64,000 bases of DNA from Microbaculum sp051390635 (GTDB lineage: Bacteria; Pseudomonadota; Alphaproteobacteria; Rhizobiales; Tepidamorphaceae): positions 248,001 to 312,000 of the forward strand of contig NZ_JBPODT010000001.1 in assembly GCF_051390635.1 (NCBI RefSeq). The letters run 5' to 3'. Below, piece after piece: positions 1 through 9,622 of the stretch. Position 1 is the first letter of the stretch. Every line of letters begins with the position of its first letter. Both the position numbers and the translations under genes were made by a program. The notes under the pieces are model-generated. The model was not told where the DNA came from. It did no database searches and saw only the letters and a list, made by a program, of their open reading frames with translations.

Positions 1-1
1 C

Positions 2-475
2 CTTGCCTGCAAGGGCTGCGTCGGCAAGAAGGACATCGGCAAGAGCGCCGTCACCGGCAACAAGATCAGGAAGAACACCGTCAAAGCGAAGCACCTGCAC
101 AAGTCCGCCAAGCCGGCCGGCGTCGCCTCGAAGTTCTCCCTCACCCCGGTCCCTCTCACCGGCACCTACGAGACCGTCTTCTCGCTCTCCCTCACCGCGC
201 CCGGGCCGGGAACCGTCGTCGCAACGGCCAGCTTCAATGCCCATCACATCAACCCGGGCAGCATCCACGGCTGCACCATCGTCGACGGCACGACGTCGGG
301 ACTGAACACGAGCCTGAACGAAGGCACCGGCTACGTGACGGTGAGCCTGACGCGCCCGCTGCCGGTCGCGGCGGCCGGCCCCGTCGCGGTCAACCTGATG
401 TGCACGGAAGCGGGCGGAAACGTCGAGATCGAGAATATCAACCTCATCGCCCTGTTCGTGCCGGCGAGCTACTGA
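2..475 (+). CDS. Hypothetical secreted-type protein, 3' end only
   Basis: This reading frame is open from the left window edge and stops at 473-475, so only the last 157 residues are present and the start is missing. The first 40 residues are rich in Gly, Lys and short 'G-x-x-L/I-x-x-x-x-V' blocks (KGCVGKKDIGKSAVTGNKI), resembling the short repeats found in some bacterial surface proteins. The rest is Thr/Ser/Val-rich, as in a beta-sandwich, with several isolated Cys residues. There are no catalytic motifs. It lies head-to-tail against the minus-strand DUF4031 gene 7 bp away. I do not recognise the family; export and a beta-sandwich fold are inferences from composition. Confidence 0.55.
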   Translation, partial: LACKGCVGKKDIGKSAVTGNKIRKNTVKAKHLHKSAKPAGVASKFSLTPVPLTGTYETVFSLSLTAPGPGTVVATASFNAHHINPGSIHGCTIVDGTTSGLNTSLNEGTGYVTVSLTRPLPVAAAGPVAVNLMCTEAGGNVEIENINLIALFVPASY

Positions 476-482
476 GGCCGCA

Positions 483-797
483 TCACCCGGCCGCCATATC
501 AGCCGCCACCGGCGCCCGCCCCCGAACCCGCCCCCGGACCTGCCCCCGAACCTGCCGCAACACGGCGATGATCTGCTGGCGGTCGCAGGGGATGGCGCCG
601 CGGCTGATCGCGCGGCGGCGTTCCCAGGCGGTCAGGTCGTAATGCGGCTTTTCCGTGCGCGGCGGGCCCTGATAGGACGAGCGCTGGACGCCGAGGGAGA
701 AGGCGAAGCGGTGCAGCTCCGCCTCGCTGTCGGCAAGCAGGTGGCACCACCTGCGGCCGTGCCAGTGCCAGATCGCCTCGTCGACATAGACGGCCAT
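483..797 (-). CDS. DUF4031 domain protein
   Basis: 104 residues. The N-terminal 75 residues carry the DUF4031 pattern: an initial MAVYVDEA, a Trp/His-rich segment (HWHGRRWCHLLADSEAELH), and a central PHYDL followed by a basic helix (TAWERRRAI). Function is unknown; the family consists of small stand-alone cytoplasmic proteins. The last 20 residues, after the domain, are a low-complexity tail of repeated Arg-Gly-Gln/Arg-Val encoded by a short imperfect tandem repeat at about 513-553, which probably arose by slippage. The gene stands alone, with a repeat-bearing intergenic region upstream. The family call is from recognised motif order. Confidence 0.75.
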   Translation of the reverse strand: MAVYVDEAIWHWHGRRWCHLLADSEAELHRFAFSLGVQRSSYQGPPRTEKPHYDLTAWERRRAISRGAIPCDRQQIIAVLRQVRGQVRGRVRGRAPVAADMAAG

Positions 798-840
798 CGC
801 GTCCTCGCGCTTGATCCCCCCATGCCATACGCCCGGGGCT

Positions 841-1144
841 GCCGGGTCAAGCCCGGCAATGACGTGTGGGGCCGTGGGGTGGGCGGCGGGCAGTTGCCGG
901 CCGGCCAGGCTTTCAACATCTATCGAAGCGCCGCGCGGAGCGGCCGCATGGGTCCCGGATCAGGTCCGGGACACGAGGCTGTCCGGATGGCACGGCCGAG
1001 CCCCAATCACAGGCCGCGTGCTCCGGGCTTGCCCCAAGCCAGTAGCCCAGGCCCCCAGGGGCCGGCACCGATGCGCCAGAGCCCGGCGCGCCGAACCCCG
1101 TGCCCTCACCAGTCCCGCGTCATGCCCGGGCGTGACCCGGGCAT
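841..1144. repeat. Cluster of short palindromic repeats in a 388-bp intergenic region (798-1185)
   Basis: Three GC-rich palindromes lie between the DUF4031 gene and the ferredoxin reductase: 841-857 (GCCGGG, 5-nt loop, CCCGGC), 952-972 (GTCCCGG, 7-nt spacer, CCGGGAC) and 1122-1144 (ATGCCCGGG, 5-nt loop, CCCGGGCAT). They look like the dispersed 'cccgggtcaagcccggg' extragenic palindromes common in alphaproteobacterial genomes. No convincing gene is seen in 798-1185; the open frames here are unconstrained GC-rich reading. The palindrome at 1122-1144 lies just 3' of the reductase stop and could also act in its mRNA 3' processing. Confidence 0.6.
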
Positions 1145-1185
1145 CGCGTGCCGTATGGCGGGGTTGGCCGGAACCGCCGCCGGGC

Positions 1186-2217
1186 TCAGCCCGCCACGCC
1201 CAGCTTCTTCTGCAGGCTGGTCGACGAGGTGGTGTACTGGAACACCAGCCGCTTGTCCGGATAGACGATCCGGTAGGCGGCCTGCGCCATCAAGGCGCCC
1301 TCGTGGAAGCCCGACAGGATCAGCTTCAGCTTGCCCGGATACCAGTTGATGTCGCCGATGGCGAAGATGCCGGGTTCCGAGGTCGAGAACATCTCGGTGT
1401 CCACCGGGATCAGGTTCTCGTGCAGATTGATGCCCCAGTCGGCCACCGGCCCGAGCTTCATCGTCAGCCCGAAGAACGGCAGCATCCGGTCGCAGGCGAT
1501 CACCCGTTCGGCCTTTTCCAGGTCGGTGACGGTGATCTCGCTGAGCTGGCCGCTCTCGCCCTTCAGGTCCGTCACCTGGCCGAGCACCAGGTCCATCTCG
1601 CCGGCCTCCACCAGCGCGCGCATCTTGTTGACCGAGTCCGGCGCCGCCCGGAAGGCGTCGCGGCGGTGGATCAGGGTGACGCGCCTGGCGATCGGCTGCA
1701 GGCTCAGCGTCCAGTCGAGGGCGGAGTCGCCGCCGCCGACGATCACCAGGTTGGCGTCGCGGAACGCCTCCATCTGCCGCACCGAGTAGAACACCGAGGT
1801 GCCCTCGTAGGCCTCAATGCCGCCGATCGGCGGGCGCTTGGGCTGGAAGCTGCCGCCGCCGGCGGCGATCACCACCACCTTCGCCTCGATGATCACCCCC
1901 TGATCGGTGCCGACGCGGAAACCGCCGTCGGGCAGCCGCTCCAGCGTCTCCACCATGTGGCCGTAATGGAAGGTCGGGCCGAACGGCTCGATCTGCTCCA
2001 TCAGCTTGTCCGTCAGCTCCTGCCCGGAGATCACCGGCCAGGCCGGAATGTCGTAGATCGGCTTTTCCGGATACAGCTCGGCGCACTGGCCGCCCGGCTT
2101 GTCGAGGATGTCGATCAGGTGGCACTTCATGTCGAGCAGGCCGAGCTCGAACACGGCGAACAGGCCGACCGGCCCGGCACCGATGATGGCGACGTCGGTG
2201 GAAATGGTGTCCGTCAT
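1186..2217 (-). CDS. Ferredoxin/flavodoxin--NADP+ reductase, thioredoxin-reductase-like
   Basis: 343 residues, the usual length for the TrxR-like ferredoxin-NADP reductase family. FAD-binding GAGPVG lies near residue 13, followed by GGQC at about 43, the NADPH-binding GGGDSALDW near residue 160, and a C-terminal flavin motif AIGDINWYPGKLKL. The redox-active CxxC of true thioredoxin reductase is absent, which fits the FNR type. It would move electrons between NADPH and ferredoxin in the cytoplasm. It is the last gene of the minus-strand sulfur-assimilation unit, 182 bp after the DUF934 gene, so it may supply reduced ferredoxin to the sulfite reductase, or have its own promoter in that gap. Confidence 0.9.
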   Translation of the reverse strand: MTDTISTDVAIIGAGPVGLFAVFELGLLDMKCHLIDILDKPGGQCAELYPEKPIYDIPAWPVISGQELTDKLMEQIEPFGPTFHYGHMVETLERLPDGGFRVGTDQGVIIEAKVVVIAAGGGSFQPKRPPIGGIEAYEGTSVFYSVRQMEAFRDANLVIVGGGDSALDWTLSLQPIARRVTLIHRRDAFRAAPDSVNKMRALVEAGEMDLVLGQVTDLKGESGQLSEITVTDLEKAERVIACDRMLPFFGLTMKLGPVADWGINLHENLIPVDTEMFSTSEPGIFAIGDINWYPGKLKLILSGFHEGALMAQAAYRIVYPDKRLVFQYTTSSTSLQKKLGVAG

Positions 2218-2399
2218 GAAATCAATATGCCTTCGGTCGAGTGGCGGATTTGACGGTCGTCACATCGCGTTCAGCGGACTCGGCGACGGACGTCAGATCC
2301 GAAAACCACACCAAATTCACAAACTGGCTGGTGTCCCTGTCGAATTCGAAGTTCGTGCGGTGGTTGCCGACCAACAAGACGAACGTCGAATACGGGACA

Positions 2400-2909
2400 C
2401 TAGCGGCTGAGACGCATCCACGGCCGGGTGCCCGGCGCCTCCTGCCGCCCGACGGGCTGCAGGTAGATCGGCACTTCGGGCCAGTGCCCGTCCGCGAGTG
2501 CGCGGCGAGTCGGACCGTGACTTATGGCAAAGGCGGAAAATCCGCAACGCAGCATGAACGGAATCTGGTCGAGCAAGATGTCGCCCGTCGCCCGGATTTC
2601 CCGGGTGAAACCGAAGCGTTCGCGCAGCAAACGGCCACTCGAATAGGCCCGACCGTCCGTGAAGGCAGGAAAATTGAGCGCGATCATCGCGATCCGGTCC
2701 AGGTGCGGCACAAGGTCCTCCACCGGAACCTCGGGCAACAGCTCGACGCCGATCTCGCAGCCATCGCGATGTTCGCCCCCCTCGAGGCTTTGCCAGCGCG
2801 ACGCCGGAACCAGTACGGAGCCGGTCTCCGGCAGCGCCTCGTCGTCGCCCAAGCGGCGAAAGCGGTCCGCCACAAATCCCTCTCGGGTCCAGATGTCGAT
2901 TGTCGTCAT
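2400..2909 (-). CDS. DUF934 domain protein, sulfur assimilation accessory
   Basis: 169 residues. The start ATG (2907-2909) overlaps the cysH stop by 4 nt, showing translational coupling; longer upstream extensions would run through cysH and are rejected. The sequence has the DUF934 features: a hydrophobic LDRIAMIALNFPAFTDGRAY segment in the middle, then LLRERFGF and 'GDILLDQIPFMLRCGF' near residues 105-125. DUF934 genes are found next to cysH and sulfite reductase in many alphaproteobacteria. The biochemical role is not established; a helper role in sulfite reduction is inferred from gene order. No membrane segment or signal peptide is seen. Confidence 0.85.
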   Translation of the reverse strand: MTTIDIWTREGFVADRFRRLGDDEALPETGSVLVPASRWQSLEGGEHRDGCEIGVELLPEVPVEDLVPHLDRIAMIALNFPAFTDGRAYSSGRLLRERFGFTREIRATGDILLDQIPFMLRCGFSAFAISHGPTRRALADGHWPEVPIYLQPVGRQEAPGTRPWMRLSR

Positions 2910-3746
2910 GACTTGTGCCCCGGCACCCCGTCTCCGTCCTGTCCTCTGCCCCGCACCGGCCGCAGCACGCGCCCCGTCTCGCCGTTGCGGGCGATGTGGA
3001 TGCCGCACTCGGTCTTGTCCCGCCCGCGCCAGCGCCCGGCGCGCGCGTCCTCGTCGTCGGCGACCGGGCTGGTGCACGGCGCGCAGCCGATCGACGGATA
3101 TCCCTTTCCCGCCAGCGGATGCCGCGGCAGCGCGTAGATCGTGCGATAGGCGGCGATCTCGGACGCCGCCCAGCCCGCCAGCGGATTGATCTTCAGCCGG
3201 TCGCCGTCGCGCTCGACCACGGGCATCGCCTCGCGGTAGGCGGTCTGATCGCGCCTGCGCCCGTTGATCCAGACGTCGAAGCCGGCAAGCGCGGCGTCCA
3301 GCGGCTCCTGCTTGCGGATACGGCAGCACAGATCGGCGGCGCGGCCATGAAGATCGCCATCGGGATCGAGGGCCGCGAGCCGCCCGGGCTGCGGCGTCGC
3401 CGAGCGAATGTCGACGAGGCCCAGCTGTTCGGCCAGCGTATCGCGATAGGCGAGCGTTTCGGCAAAATGCTTGGCCGTATCGATGAAGACCACCGGCGTA
3501 TCCGGTGCCACCCTGGAGACGAGGTGCAGGAGCACCGCCGAATCCGCGCCGAACGACGACACCACCGCCGCCCGCCCCGGCGCCAGGTCCCTGACCGCAT
3601 AGGCGATCAGGTCCTCGGCGCTGGCGCCGGCGAAAAGCCGGTCGAGCGCCGCCGCATCGGGCCAGGCGGCGCGGCCGGGCGCGGTGTGGCCGGGCGCGGC
3701 CCCGCCGGGTGCGGCCCCATTACGCCCGCCCGAACGCTGCTCGGGG

Positions 3747-3763
<17 letters not shown>
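2906..3763 (-). CDS. cysH: Adenylyl-sulfate / phosphoadenylyl-sulfate reductase CysH
   Basis: 285 residues. Reduces activated sulfate to sulfite with thioredoxin. The P-loop-like 'VSSFGADSAVLLH' lies near residue 66 and the substrate-arginine region WINGRRRDQT near 168. Four cysteines are arranged as CC (DLCCRIRK) and CxxC (IGCAPC), the pattern of [4Fe-4S] APS-reducing enzymes; the C-terminal ECGIH supplies the catalytic Cys. The first 40 residues are a Gly/Ala/Pro-rich extension of low complexity. The ATG lies inside the end of the sulfite reductase gene (17-nt overlap) with an AGGAGG ribosome site just upstream, so this start is well supported. The choice of APS over PAPS as substrate is inferred from the Cys pattern. 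Confidence 0.92.
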
Positions 3764-5468
<1,705 letters not shown>

Positions 5469-5559
5469 CGATTTCTTCGCTCTTGGAGGTCCGCCGTTCG
5501 CAGCGATGCCGATCGGGACACCGCCACGGCGGCCGTCCGGTCTGGTATCGCGGTGGCCC

Positions 5560-5886
5560 TCAGGCCGTTTTCCGCGCGGCGCCTGTCGCCGCGTTGCCTG
5601 CCACCGCATTGCCCGTCGTCGGGCCGCTGGCGCGGATGCGCTCGCGCAGCCGCACCGGCTGGACGCCGCGGTCCTCCGCCTCGACGTCGATCAGGTAGGG
5701 CTCGACCACCAGCCGCGCGGCCACCGCCTCCCGGCCGGCCCGCTCGGCGATCTCGGCATCGGCGTCGGTCTGCACCAGCCGCGCCGCGCCGAGATCGGCG
5801 GTCCAGTCGCGATCGCCGAGATAGACGACGCGGCCGTCGGCCAGGCGGTTCGCGGTCAGCACGCGGAAATTGCTTGCATATGCCAT
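5560..5886 (-). CDS. DUF2849 domain protein
   Basis: 108 residues. The first half matches DUF2849: 'FRVLTANRLADGRVVYL', a DWTADL block, and AEIAERAGREAVAARLVVEPYLIDVE near the middle. The last 30 residues are an Ala/Gly/Thr-rich tail without motifs. DUF2849 genes sit between cysG and sulfite reductase in many alphaproteobacteria, as here (22 bp after cysG, 91 bp before sulfite reductase). The role is unknown; co-occurrence suggests an accessory function in sulfite reduction or siroheme delivery, which is inference only. Confidence 0.82.
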   Translation of the reverse strand: MAYASNFRVLTANRLADGRVVYLGDRDWTADLGAARLVQTDADAEIAERAGREAVAARLVVEPYLIDVEAEDRGVQPVRLRERIRASGPTTGNAVAGNAATGAARKTA

Positions 5887-5908
5887 TATCGTCCTCCTCT
5901 GTCCCGTC

Positions 5909-7390
5909 TCACGCCGCCAGGGCGGCCTTTGCCGCGAAACTTTCGGCCTCCGCCCAGTCGCCTTCGGCCACCGCGCGGCCGACGAAGATGACCACGGGCC
6001 CGGTCACGTCGCCCCGCCCCGCCAGCGCCGGCAGCCGGTCCAGGCGCCCAAAGAACCGCCGCTGGTGCGGCCGGCAGGCGTTCTCGACCGCGGCGACCGG
6101 TGTATCGGGCGAAAGGCCGTGTGATATCAGCGCGTTGGCGACCTCGTCGGCGACGCTGCGCGCCATGTAGAGGCTGATCGTCGCGTCGGACCGGGCCAGC
6201 GCGGCCCAGTCGAGCCCGGCCCAGTCGAGCCCGGCCCAGTCGAGCCCGGCCCAGTCTCGCCCATCCGCGCCCGGTGCCGCATGTCCCCCCTGCGCGACGT
6301 GGCCGGTAGCGAAGACGAGCGCGGACGCATGCGCGCGATGGGTCAGCGGGGTTGCCGTATCGGCCGCCGCCCCCAGCGCCGCCGTGATGCCCGGCACCAC
6401 CGCGTGCGCGATGCCTGCCTCCCGCAACGCGGCGAGCTCTTCCCCGGCCCGGCCGTAGACCATCGGATCACCGGCCTTCAGTCGCACCGTCCTGTGTCCG
6501 GCCTTCGCCTCGGCGATCAGGATCGCGTTGATCTCGGCCTGCGAGGCGTTGGCCCTGCCCTTGCGCTTGCCCACGTCGATCCGCCGCGCGTCGCGGCGCA
6601 CGACGTCCAGCACCTCGGGCTCGATCAGGCCGTCATGGACCACCACGTCAGCCTGCGCCAGCACCCGCCGGGCGCGCAGCGTCAGCAGGTCGGCCGCCCC
6701 CGGCCCGGCCCCGACGAGCCAGACGAAGCCCTGCCCGGGCTCGCCAAGCCGTTGGGAATCCAGAAATTTCGCCACGCTTCGGCGCAGCGCGGCCGCGCCG
6801 TTCGCGGCGGCGCCCGCCACCTCCTCGCCGGTGAAATAGGCCCGCCAGAAGTCGAGCCGCGCCCGGCCCGGCGGCAGCAGCGCCGCCACCCGGCCGCGCA
6901 GCTCCCCGGCGAGCGTCGCCAGAAGGCCGGTGCCCGGCGTCAGGATGTCCTCGATCTTCGCCCTGAGCAGGCCGGCCAGCACCGGCGCGGCGCCCTCGGT
7001 CGAGATCGCGATCGTCACCGGCGCGCGGTCGACGATCGCCGGCGTCAGCACGTCGCACAGTTCCGGCCGGTCGACGACGTTGACGGGAACGCCGGCCGCC
7101 CGTGCCAGACCGGCCAGCGCGCGGTCGCGGATTTCGTCCTCGGTGGCGATGAAGGCGAGCGTGGCGGTGGCGAACCGACTTTTGTCCGGCCAGACCCGAC
7201 GATGCGACGACGGAACCGACGCGAGAAGCGACGCCAGCGCCGGCTCCGGCCGGGGTGCGTAGACCTCGATCGCGGCGCTGGTCTTGGCAAGCAGCCGCAG
7301 CTTCGCCGCCGCCGCCTCGCCATTGCCGGCGATGATCACCCGGCGACCGTCGACGACCGCCGAGACGGGAAAGGTTTTGAGTTTGCCCAT
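5909..7390 (-). CDS. cysG: Siroheme synthase CysG (dehydrogenase/ferrochelatase + uroporphyrinogen-III C-methyltransferase)
   Basis: 493 residues. The N-terminal half (about 1-215) is the precorrin-2 dehydrogenase/sirohydrochlorin ferrochelatase with the NAD motif IIAGNGEAAAAK near residue 20. The C-terminal half (from about 223) is the SAM-dependent methyltransferase with 'VGAGPGAADLLTLRA', RLKAGDPMVYGRAGEE and PGITAALGAAA. Together they convert uroporphyrinogen III to siroheme for the sulfite reductase downstream. Odd feature: the methyltransferase domain carries an insertion of three to four DWAGL pentapeptides (about residues 379-396) from a 15-bp tandem repeat, placed after FATGHVAQGG. 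It is the first gene of the sulfur operon. Confidence 0.93.
   Translation of the reverse strand: MGKLKTFPVSAVVDGRRVIIAGNGEAAAAKLRLLAKTSAAIEVYAPRPEPALASLLASVPSSHRRVWPDKSRFATATLAFIATEDEIRDRALAGLARAAGVPVNVVDRPELCDVLTPAIVDRAPVTIAISTEGAAPVLAGLLRAKIEDILTPGTGLLATLAGELRGRVAALLPPGRARLDFWRAYFTGEEVAGAAANGAAALRRSVAKFLDSQRLGEPGQGFVWLVGAGPGAADLLTLRARRVLAQADVVVHDGLIEPEVLDVVRRDARRIDVGKRKGRANASQAEINAILIAEAKAGHRTVRLKAGDPMVYGRAGEELAALREAGIAHAVVPGITAALGAAADTATPLTHRAHASALVFATGHVAQGGHAAPGADGRDWAGLDWAGLDWAGLDWAALARSDATISLYMARSVADEVANALISHGLSPDTPVAAVENACRPHQRRFFGRLDRLPALAGRGDVTGPVVIFVGRAVAEGDWAEAESFAAKAALAA
6203..6256. repeat. 15-bp tandem repeat inside cysG
   Basis: Three exact copies of GGCCCAGTCGAGCCC (6203-6217, 6218-6232, 6233-6247) are followed by a fourth partial copy to 6256. 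Because the unit is a multiple of three, it encodes repeated Asp-Trp-Ala-Gly-Leu without breaking the cysG frame. The position is a variable surface segment of the methyltransferase domain. Copy number is probably unstable by replication slippage. Confidence 0.85.
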
Positions 7391-7610
7391 GTGCGTTTGC
7401 CCGTGCCGGACCTCGAGACTGACCGCGCCGAATATGGCGCGGCCGGCCCTGGCCGGGCAACCGGCGAACTCAAGAAAAACCGAGCAAATTCAATGTACTA
7501 GGAAATTTTGGAACCTGATTCTGAAACGCGGCGGGATGCGGGGACTGTGTTTCCCGGTTGCCCGCCGCGGCAGCATGGCCGCCCCGGTTGATGGGGTCAG
7601 GCGGATAGCG

Positions 7611-7961
7611 TCAGGCGGCCTCGGTCGCCGCCGACTCCTCTGACTCGCAGCCGGCCTCGGCGGTGAGGCTGACGCGCAGGCCGTCGAGGTCGTCGTTCAT
7701 CAGGATCTGGCAGGAAAGCCGGGAGTTTTCCGTCGCCGTCGCCAATTTGTCGAGGGCGTCCAGCTCCTCGTCATTGGGTTCGGAAAGCCGGTCGAGCCAT
7801 TCCGCCTCGACCTCAACGTGGCAGGTGCCGCAGATGCCGGCACCGCCGCATTCCGCCTTGATCGGAATGCCCCAGTCGCGGATCACTTCCATGACCCGCC
7901 AGCCCTCGAGCGCCTCGAGGACGTGTTCACGACCTTCACAGTCGGTGACGATAAGCTTCAT
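7611..7961 (-). CDS. [2Fe-2S] ferredoxin
   Basis: 116 residues. Adrenodoxin/plant-type fold with the four cluster cysteines in CGGAGICGTC (C-x5-C-x2-C) near residue 39 and the fourth in SRLSCQI near residue 83. The sequence around it (EVIRDWGIPIKAECGG, LSEPNDEELDALDKL) fits the bacterial ferredoxin VI/FdxB group used by oxygenases. It is a cytoplasmic single-electron carrier. The C-terminal 20 residues are a Glu/Ala-rich acidic tail. A similar ferredoxin lies 152 bp upstream, so the pair probably arose by duplication. The partner is unknown; the nearby ferredoxin-NADP reductase is a candidate. Confidence 0.9.
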   Translation of the reverse strand: MKLIVTDCEGREHVLEALEGWRVMEVIRDWGIPIKAECGGAGICGTCHVEVEAEWLDRLSEPNDEELDALDKLATATENSRLSCQILMNDDLDGLRVSLTAEAGCESEESAATEAA

Positions 7962-8113
7962 GTCGTCTCCCTCTCGATTGGATGGCCGTCTCGAAGCCGA
8001 CAGGGGACATTAAGCCGGTGCTTGTTACAGATTGCCTTGCGATCTGTCAAAAACGCCGGAATGCGACGGAAAAACCGTGCGAAAATGGACCGCCTCGAAG
8101 CGGAAGCGGACGC

Positions 8114-8434
8114 TCAGCCCTGCCGCTCGGGGACGTCGACGACCAGGCCGTCGAGGTCTTCCGTGACCTTGATCTGGCAGGACAGCCGGCTGGTCGGGCG
8201 GACTTCATACGCGAAATCGAGCATATCCTCCTCCATCTCGGAGGGGCCGCCGGTCTTCTCGAACCAGTCCTCGCGCACATAGACGTGGCAGGTCGCGCAG
8301 GCGAGCGCACCGCCGCATTCGGCCTCGATGCCGGGCACCGCGTTGCGGATCGCCGTTTCCATGACCGTCGATCCGACGTCGCCCTCGACATCGTGGACGG
8401 TTCCGTTGTGCTCGATATAGGTGATTTTGGGCAT
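8114..8434 (-). CDS. [2Fe-2S] ferredoxin
   Basis: 106 residues beginning MPKITYIEHNGT. Cluster ligands CGGALACATC (C-x5-C-x2-C) at about residues 39-48 and C in SRLSCQI near residue 86. 'GSTVMETAIRNAVPGIEAE' before the ligands is typical of the adrenodoxin-like ferredoxins of alphaproteobacteria. It is a small cytoplasmic electron carrier for a monooxygenase or similar. The window also holds a P450 at 45746 and no obvious dedicated redox partner beside it, so this or the neighbouring ferredoxin could serve it; that is speculation. It is separately spaced from its neighbours (about 140-150 bp each side). Confidence 0.9.
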   Translation of the reverse strand: MPKITYIEHNGTVHDVEGDVGSTVMETAIRNAVPGIEAECGGALACATCHVYVREDWFEKTGGPSEMEEDMLDFAYEVRPTSRLSCQIKVTEDLDGLVVDVPERQG

Positions 8435-8574
8435 GGGTACGGTCTGATCGGCCTGAAAGCGGGTTTCCTGCGGAGATATCTCGATGCGCCGGCGGAAACA
8501 CGGCGCGAAAGGCCCCTATAGGCGAAGACAGCCGTCCACGCCAGCCCCCGCGGGGTCGCAGGCCGGGTTGGCCC

Positions 8575-8958
8575 TCAGTGCTCGACGAAAAGGCTCCGGA
8601 TGTAGCCGTTGGCGGCGTCAACTTCCCGTTCGAGCGCGGCAATGGCCATTCTGCAACGCTCTTCGTCGACATTGTGGCCAAGAAGCTCGGCCGTTTGCGC
8701 CCTTTCGGCCACCGCCCACGCGCCGATGCCGCGAGCCGATCCCTTGATCGTGTGGGCGGCCCGGCGCCAGTTCTCGACGTCGCGCGCTTCCTTGAGCCGA
8801 TTGAGGTAGATGCGCGACTGGGTCATGAAAAGCTGCAGCACCTCGCGCTCGAGGTCGGCGTCGCCGAAGGTGTGGCGGGCCAGATGGACGAGATCGACGG
8901 GGGCTTCATGCGTTGCCGGCGTCTGGTTGACGAAGTAGGGGTCGACGAACTGGCCCAT
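8575..8958 (-). CDS. Histidine phosphotransfer (Hpt) domain protein
   Basis: 127 residues from MGQFVDPYFVN; an AAGGAG ribosome site lies 7 nt before this ATG, so it is preferred over a start 15 codons upstream. It is a four-helix Hpt domain with the phosphorylatable His in AAHTIKGSARGIGAWA near the middle (pattern H-T-I-K-G-S-A). This is a relay protein between a hybrid histidine kinase and a response regulator; no kinase lies nearby. The length and single-domain form resemble the small Hpt proteins of alphaproteobacteria, but identity with ChpT is not claimed, since that protein is longer. Confidence 0.85.
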   Translation of the reverse strand: MGQFVDPYFVNQTPATHEAPVDLVHLARHTFGDADLEREVLQLFMTQSRIYLNRLKEARDVENWRRAAHTIKGSARGIGAWAVAERAQTAELLGHNVDEERCRMAIAALEREVDAANGYIRSLFVEH

Positions 8959-9067
8959 GTGCGGCTCCTTCTCCTGGGCGCCTGCACGCCCGCATTGCTG
9001 CATCGCAGAATGCCGGCCGCCTGATAAGGATGGGTTAATCCGATCGTATAGACTCGGGCCTATTGGC

Positions 9068-9343
9068 TCATAGGGCGCTTTCGGGGGGATTTTCCCCGAG
9101 AATCCGGTATCCGGCGTCGGTCAGCCGGCAGACGAGCCAATCGGGTTTGATCGGGTTGTTGAACCAGGGCTCGGCCCAGCCGCTATCGATGCACGCGCGG
9201 ATCGTCTGATGGTTGATCTGGCGCCCGTCCGGACCGAACAACGGCAATTTGCCGCCCGGCTGCCCGATGCCGCGCCTGAGATAGCTTCGTTGCGCCCGGG
9301 TGAGTTGCGACGAAACCGCCCTGTCAGCGCCAGCCCGCGCCAC
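9068..9343 (-). CDS. Small hypothetical protein
   Basis: 91 residues from a GTG start. It is basic, with 'LTRAQRSYLRRGIGQPGGKLPLF' at the N-terminus and CRLTDAGYRILGE near the C-terminus, which looks like the end of a winged-helix fold (T-x-x-G motif), with a Trp-rich middle (GWAEPWFNNPIKPDWLV). It may be a small DNA-binding protein; I do not recognise the family. It is divergent from the large coiled-coil gene, 279 bp apart. That gap (9344-9622) shows no gene or clear regulatory palindrome. Confidence 0.6.
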   Translation of the reverse strand: MARAGADRAVSSQLTRAQRSYLRRGIGQPGGKLPLFGPDGRQINHQTIRACIDSGWAEPWFNNPIKPDWLVCRLTDAGYRILGENPPESAL

Positions 9344-9622
9344 GCTCAGCCTCCATCGTTAACGATGTATTAACACGCCGTCTCACGGGTGTTTTCCCCG
9401 CTTGCATTTGGCACTAGACTGTCGTCCGCGGCAAGTGTCAGCGGACACGGACCGAGCGTTCGGCATTGGCGACGCCCGGAGGACGGGGTATGCGAATGCC
9501 GTGGTTTGGTATTTGGGGGGCGAAACCTCAAGTCAGACCAGACGCCGGTTCGGGCGATGGCTCGAAAATGCGGCGGGCGGGCGCCCGAGTGGTATTGAGT
9601 ACGGACGTGAGGCAGTTGGACC

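Noticed and set aside
811..2253. Long plus-strand open frame antisense to the ferredoxin reductase
   Set aside because: It is a GC-rich antisense shadow: the opposite strand encodes a complete, motif-bearing reductase, and this frame has no recognisable protein pattern.
5469..5609. 47-residue N-terminal extension of sulfite reductase
   Set aside because: Arg/Gly-rich, unlike the family, and overlapping the upstream gene end; the family start MYRYDEF is at 5468.
7391..7610. Possible riboswitch or leader upstream of cysG
   Set aside because: The 220-bp region has an AT-rich patch near 7480-7530 compatible with a promoter, but no conserved riboswitch-like structure could be identified by eye.
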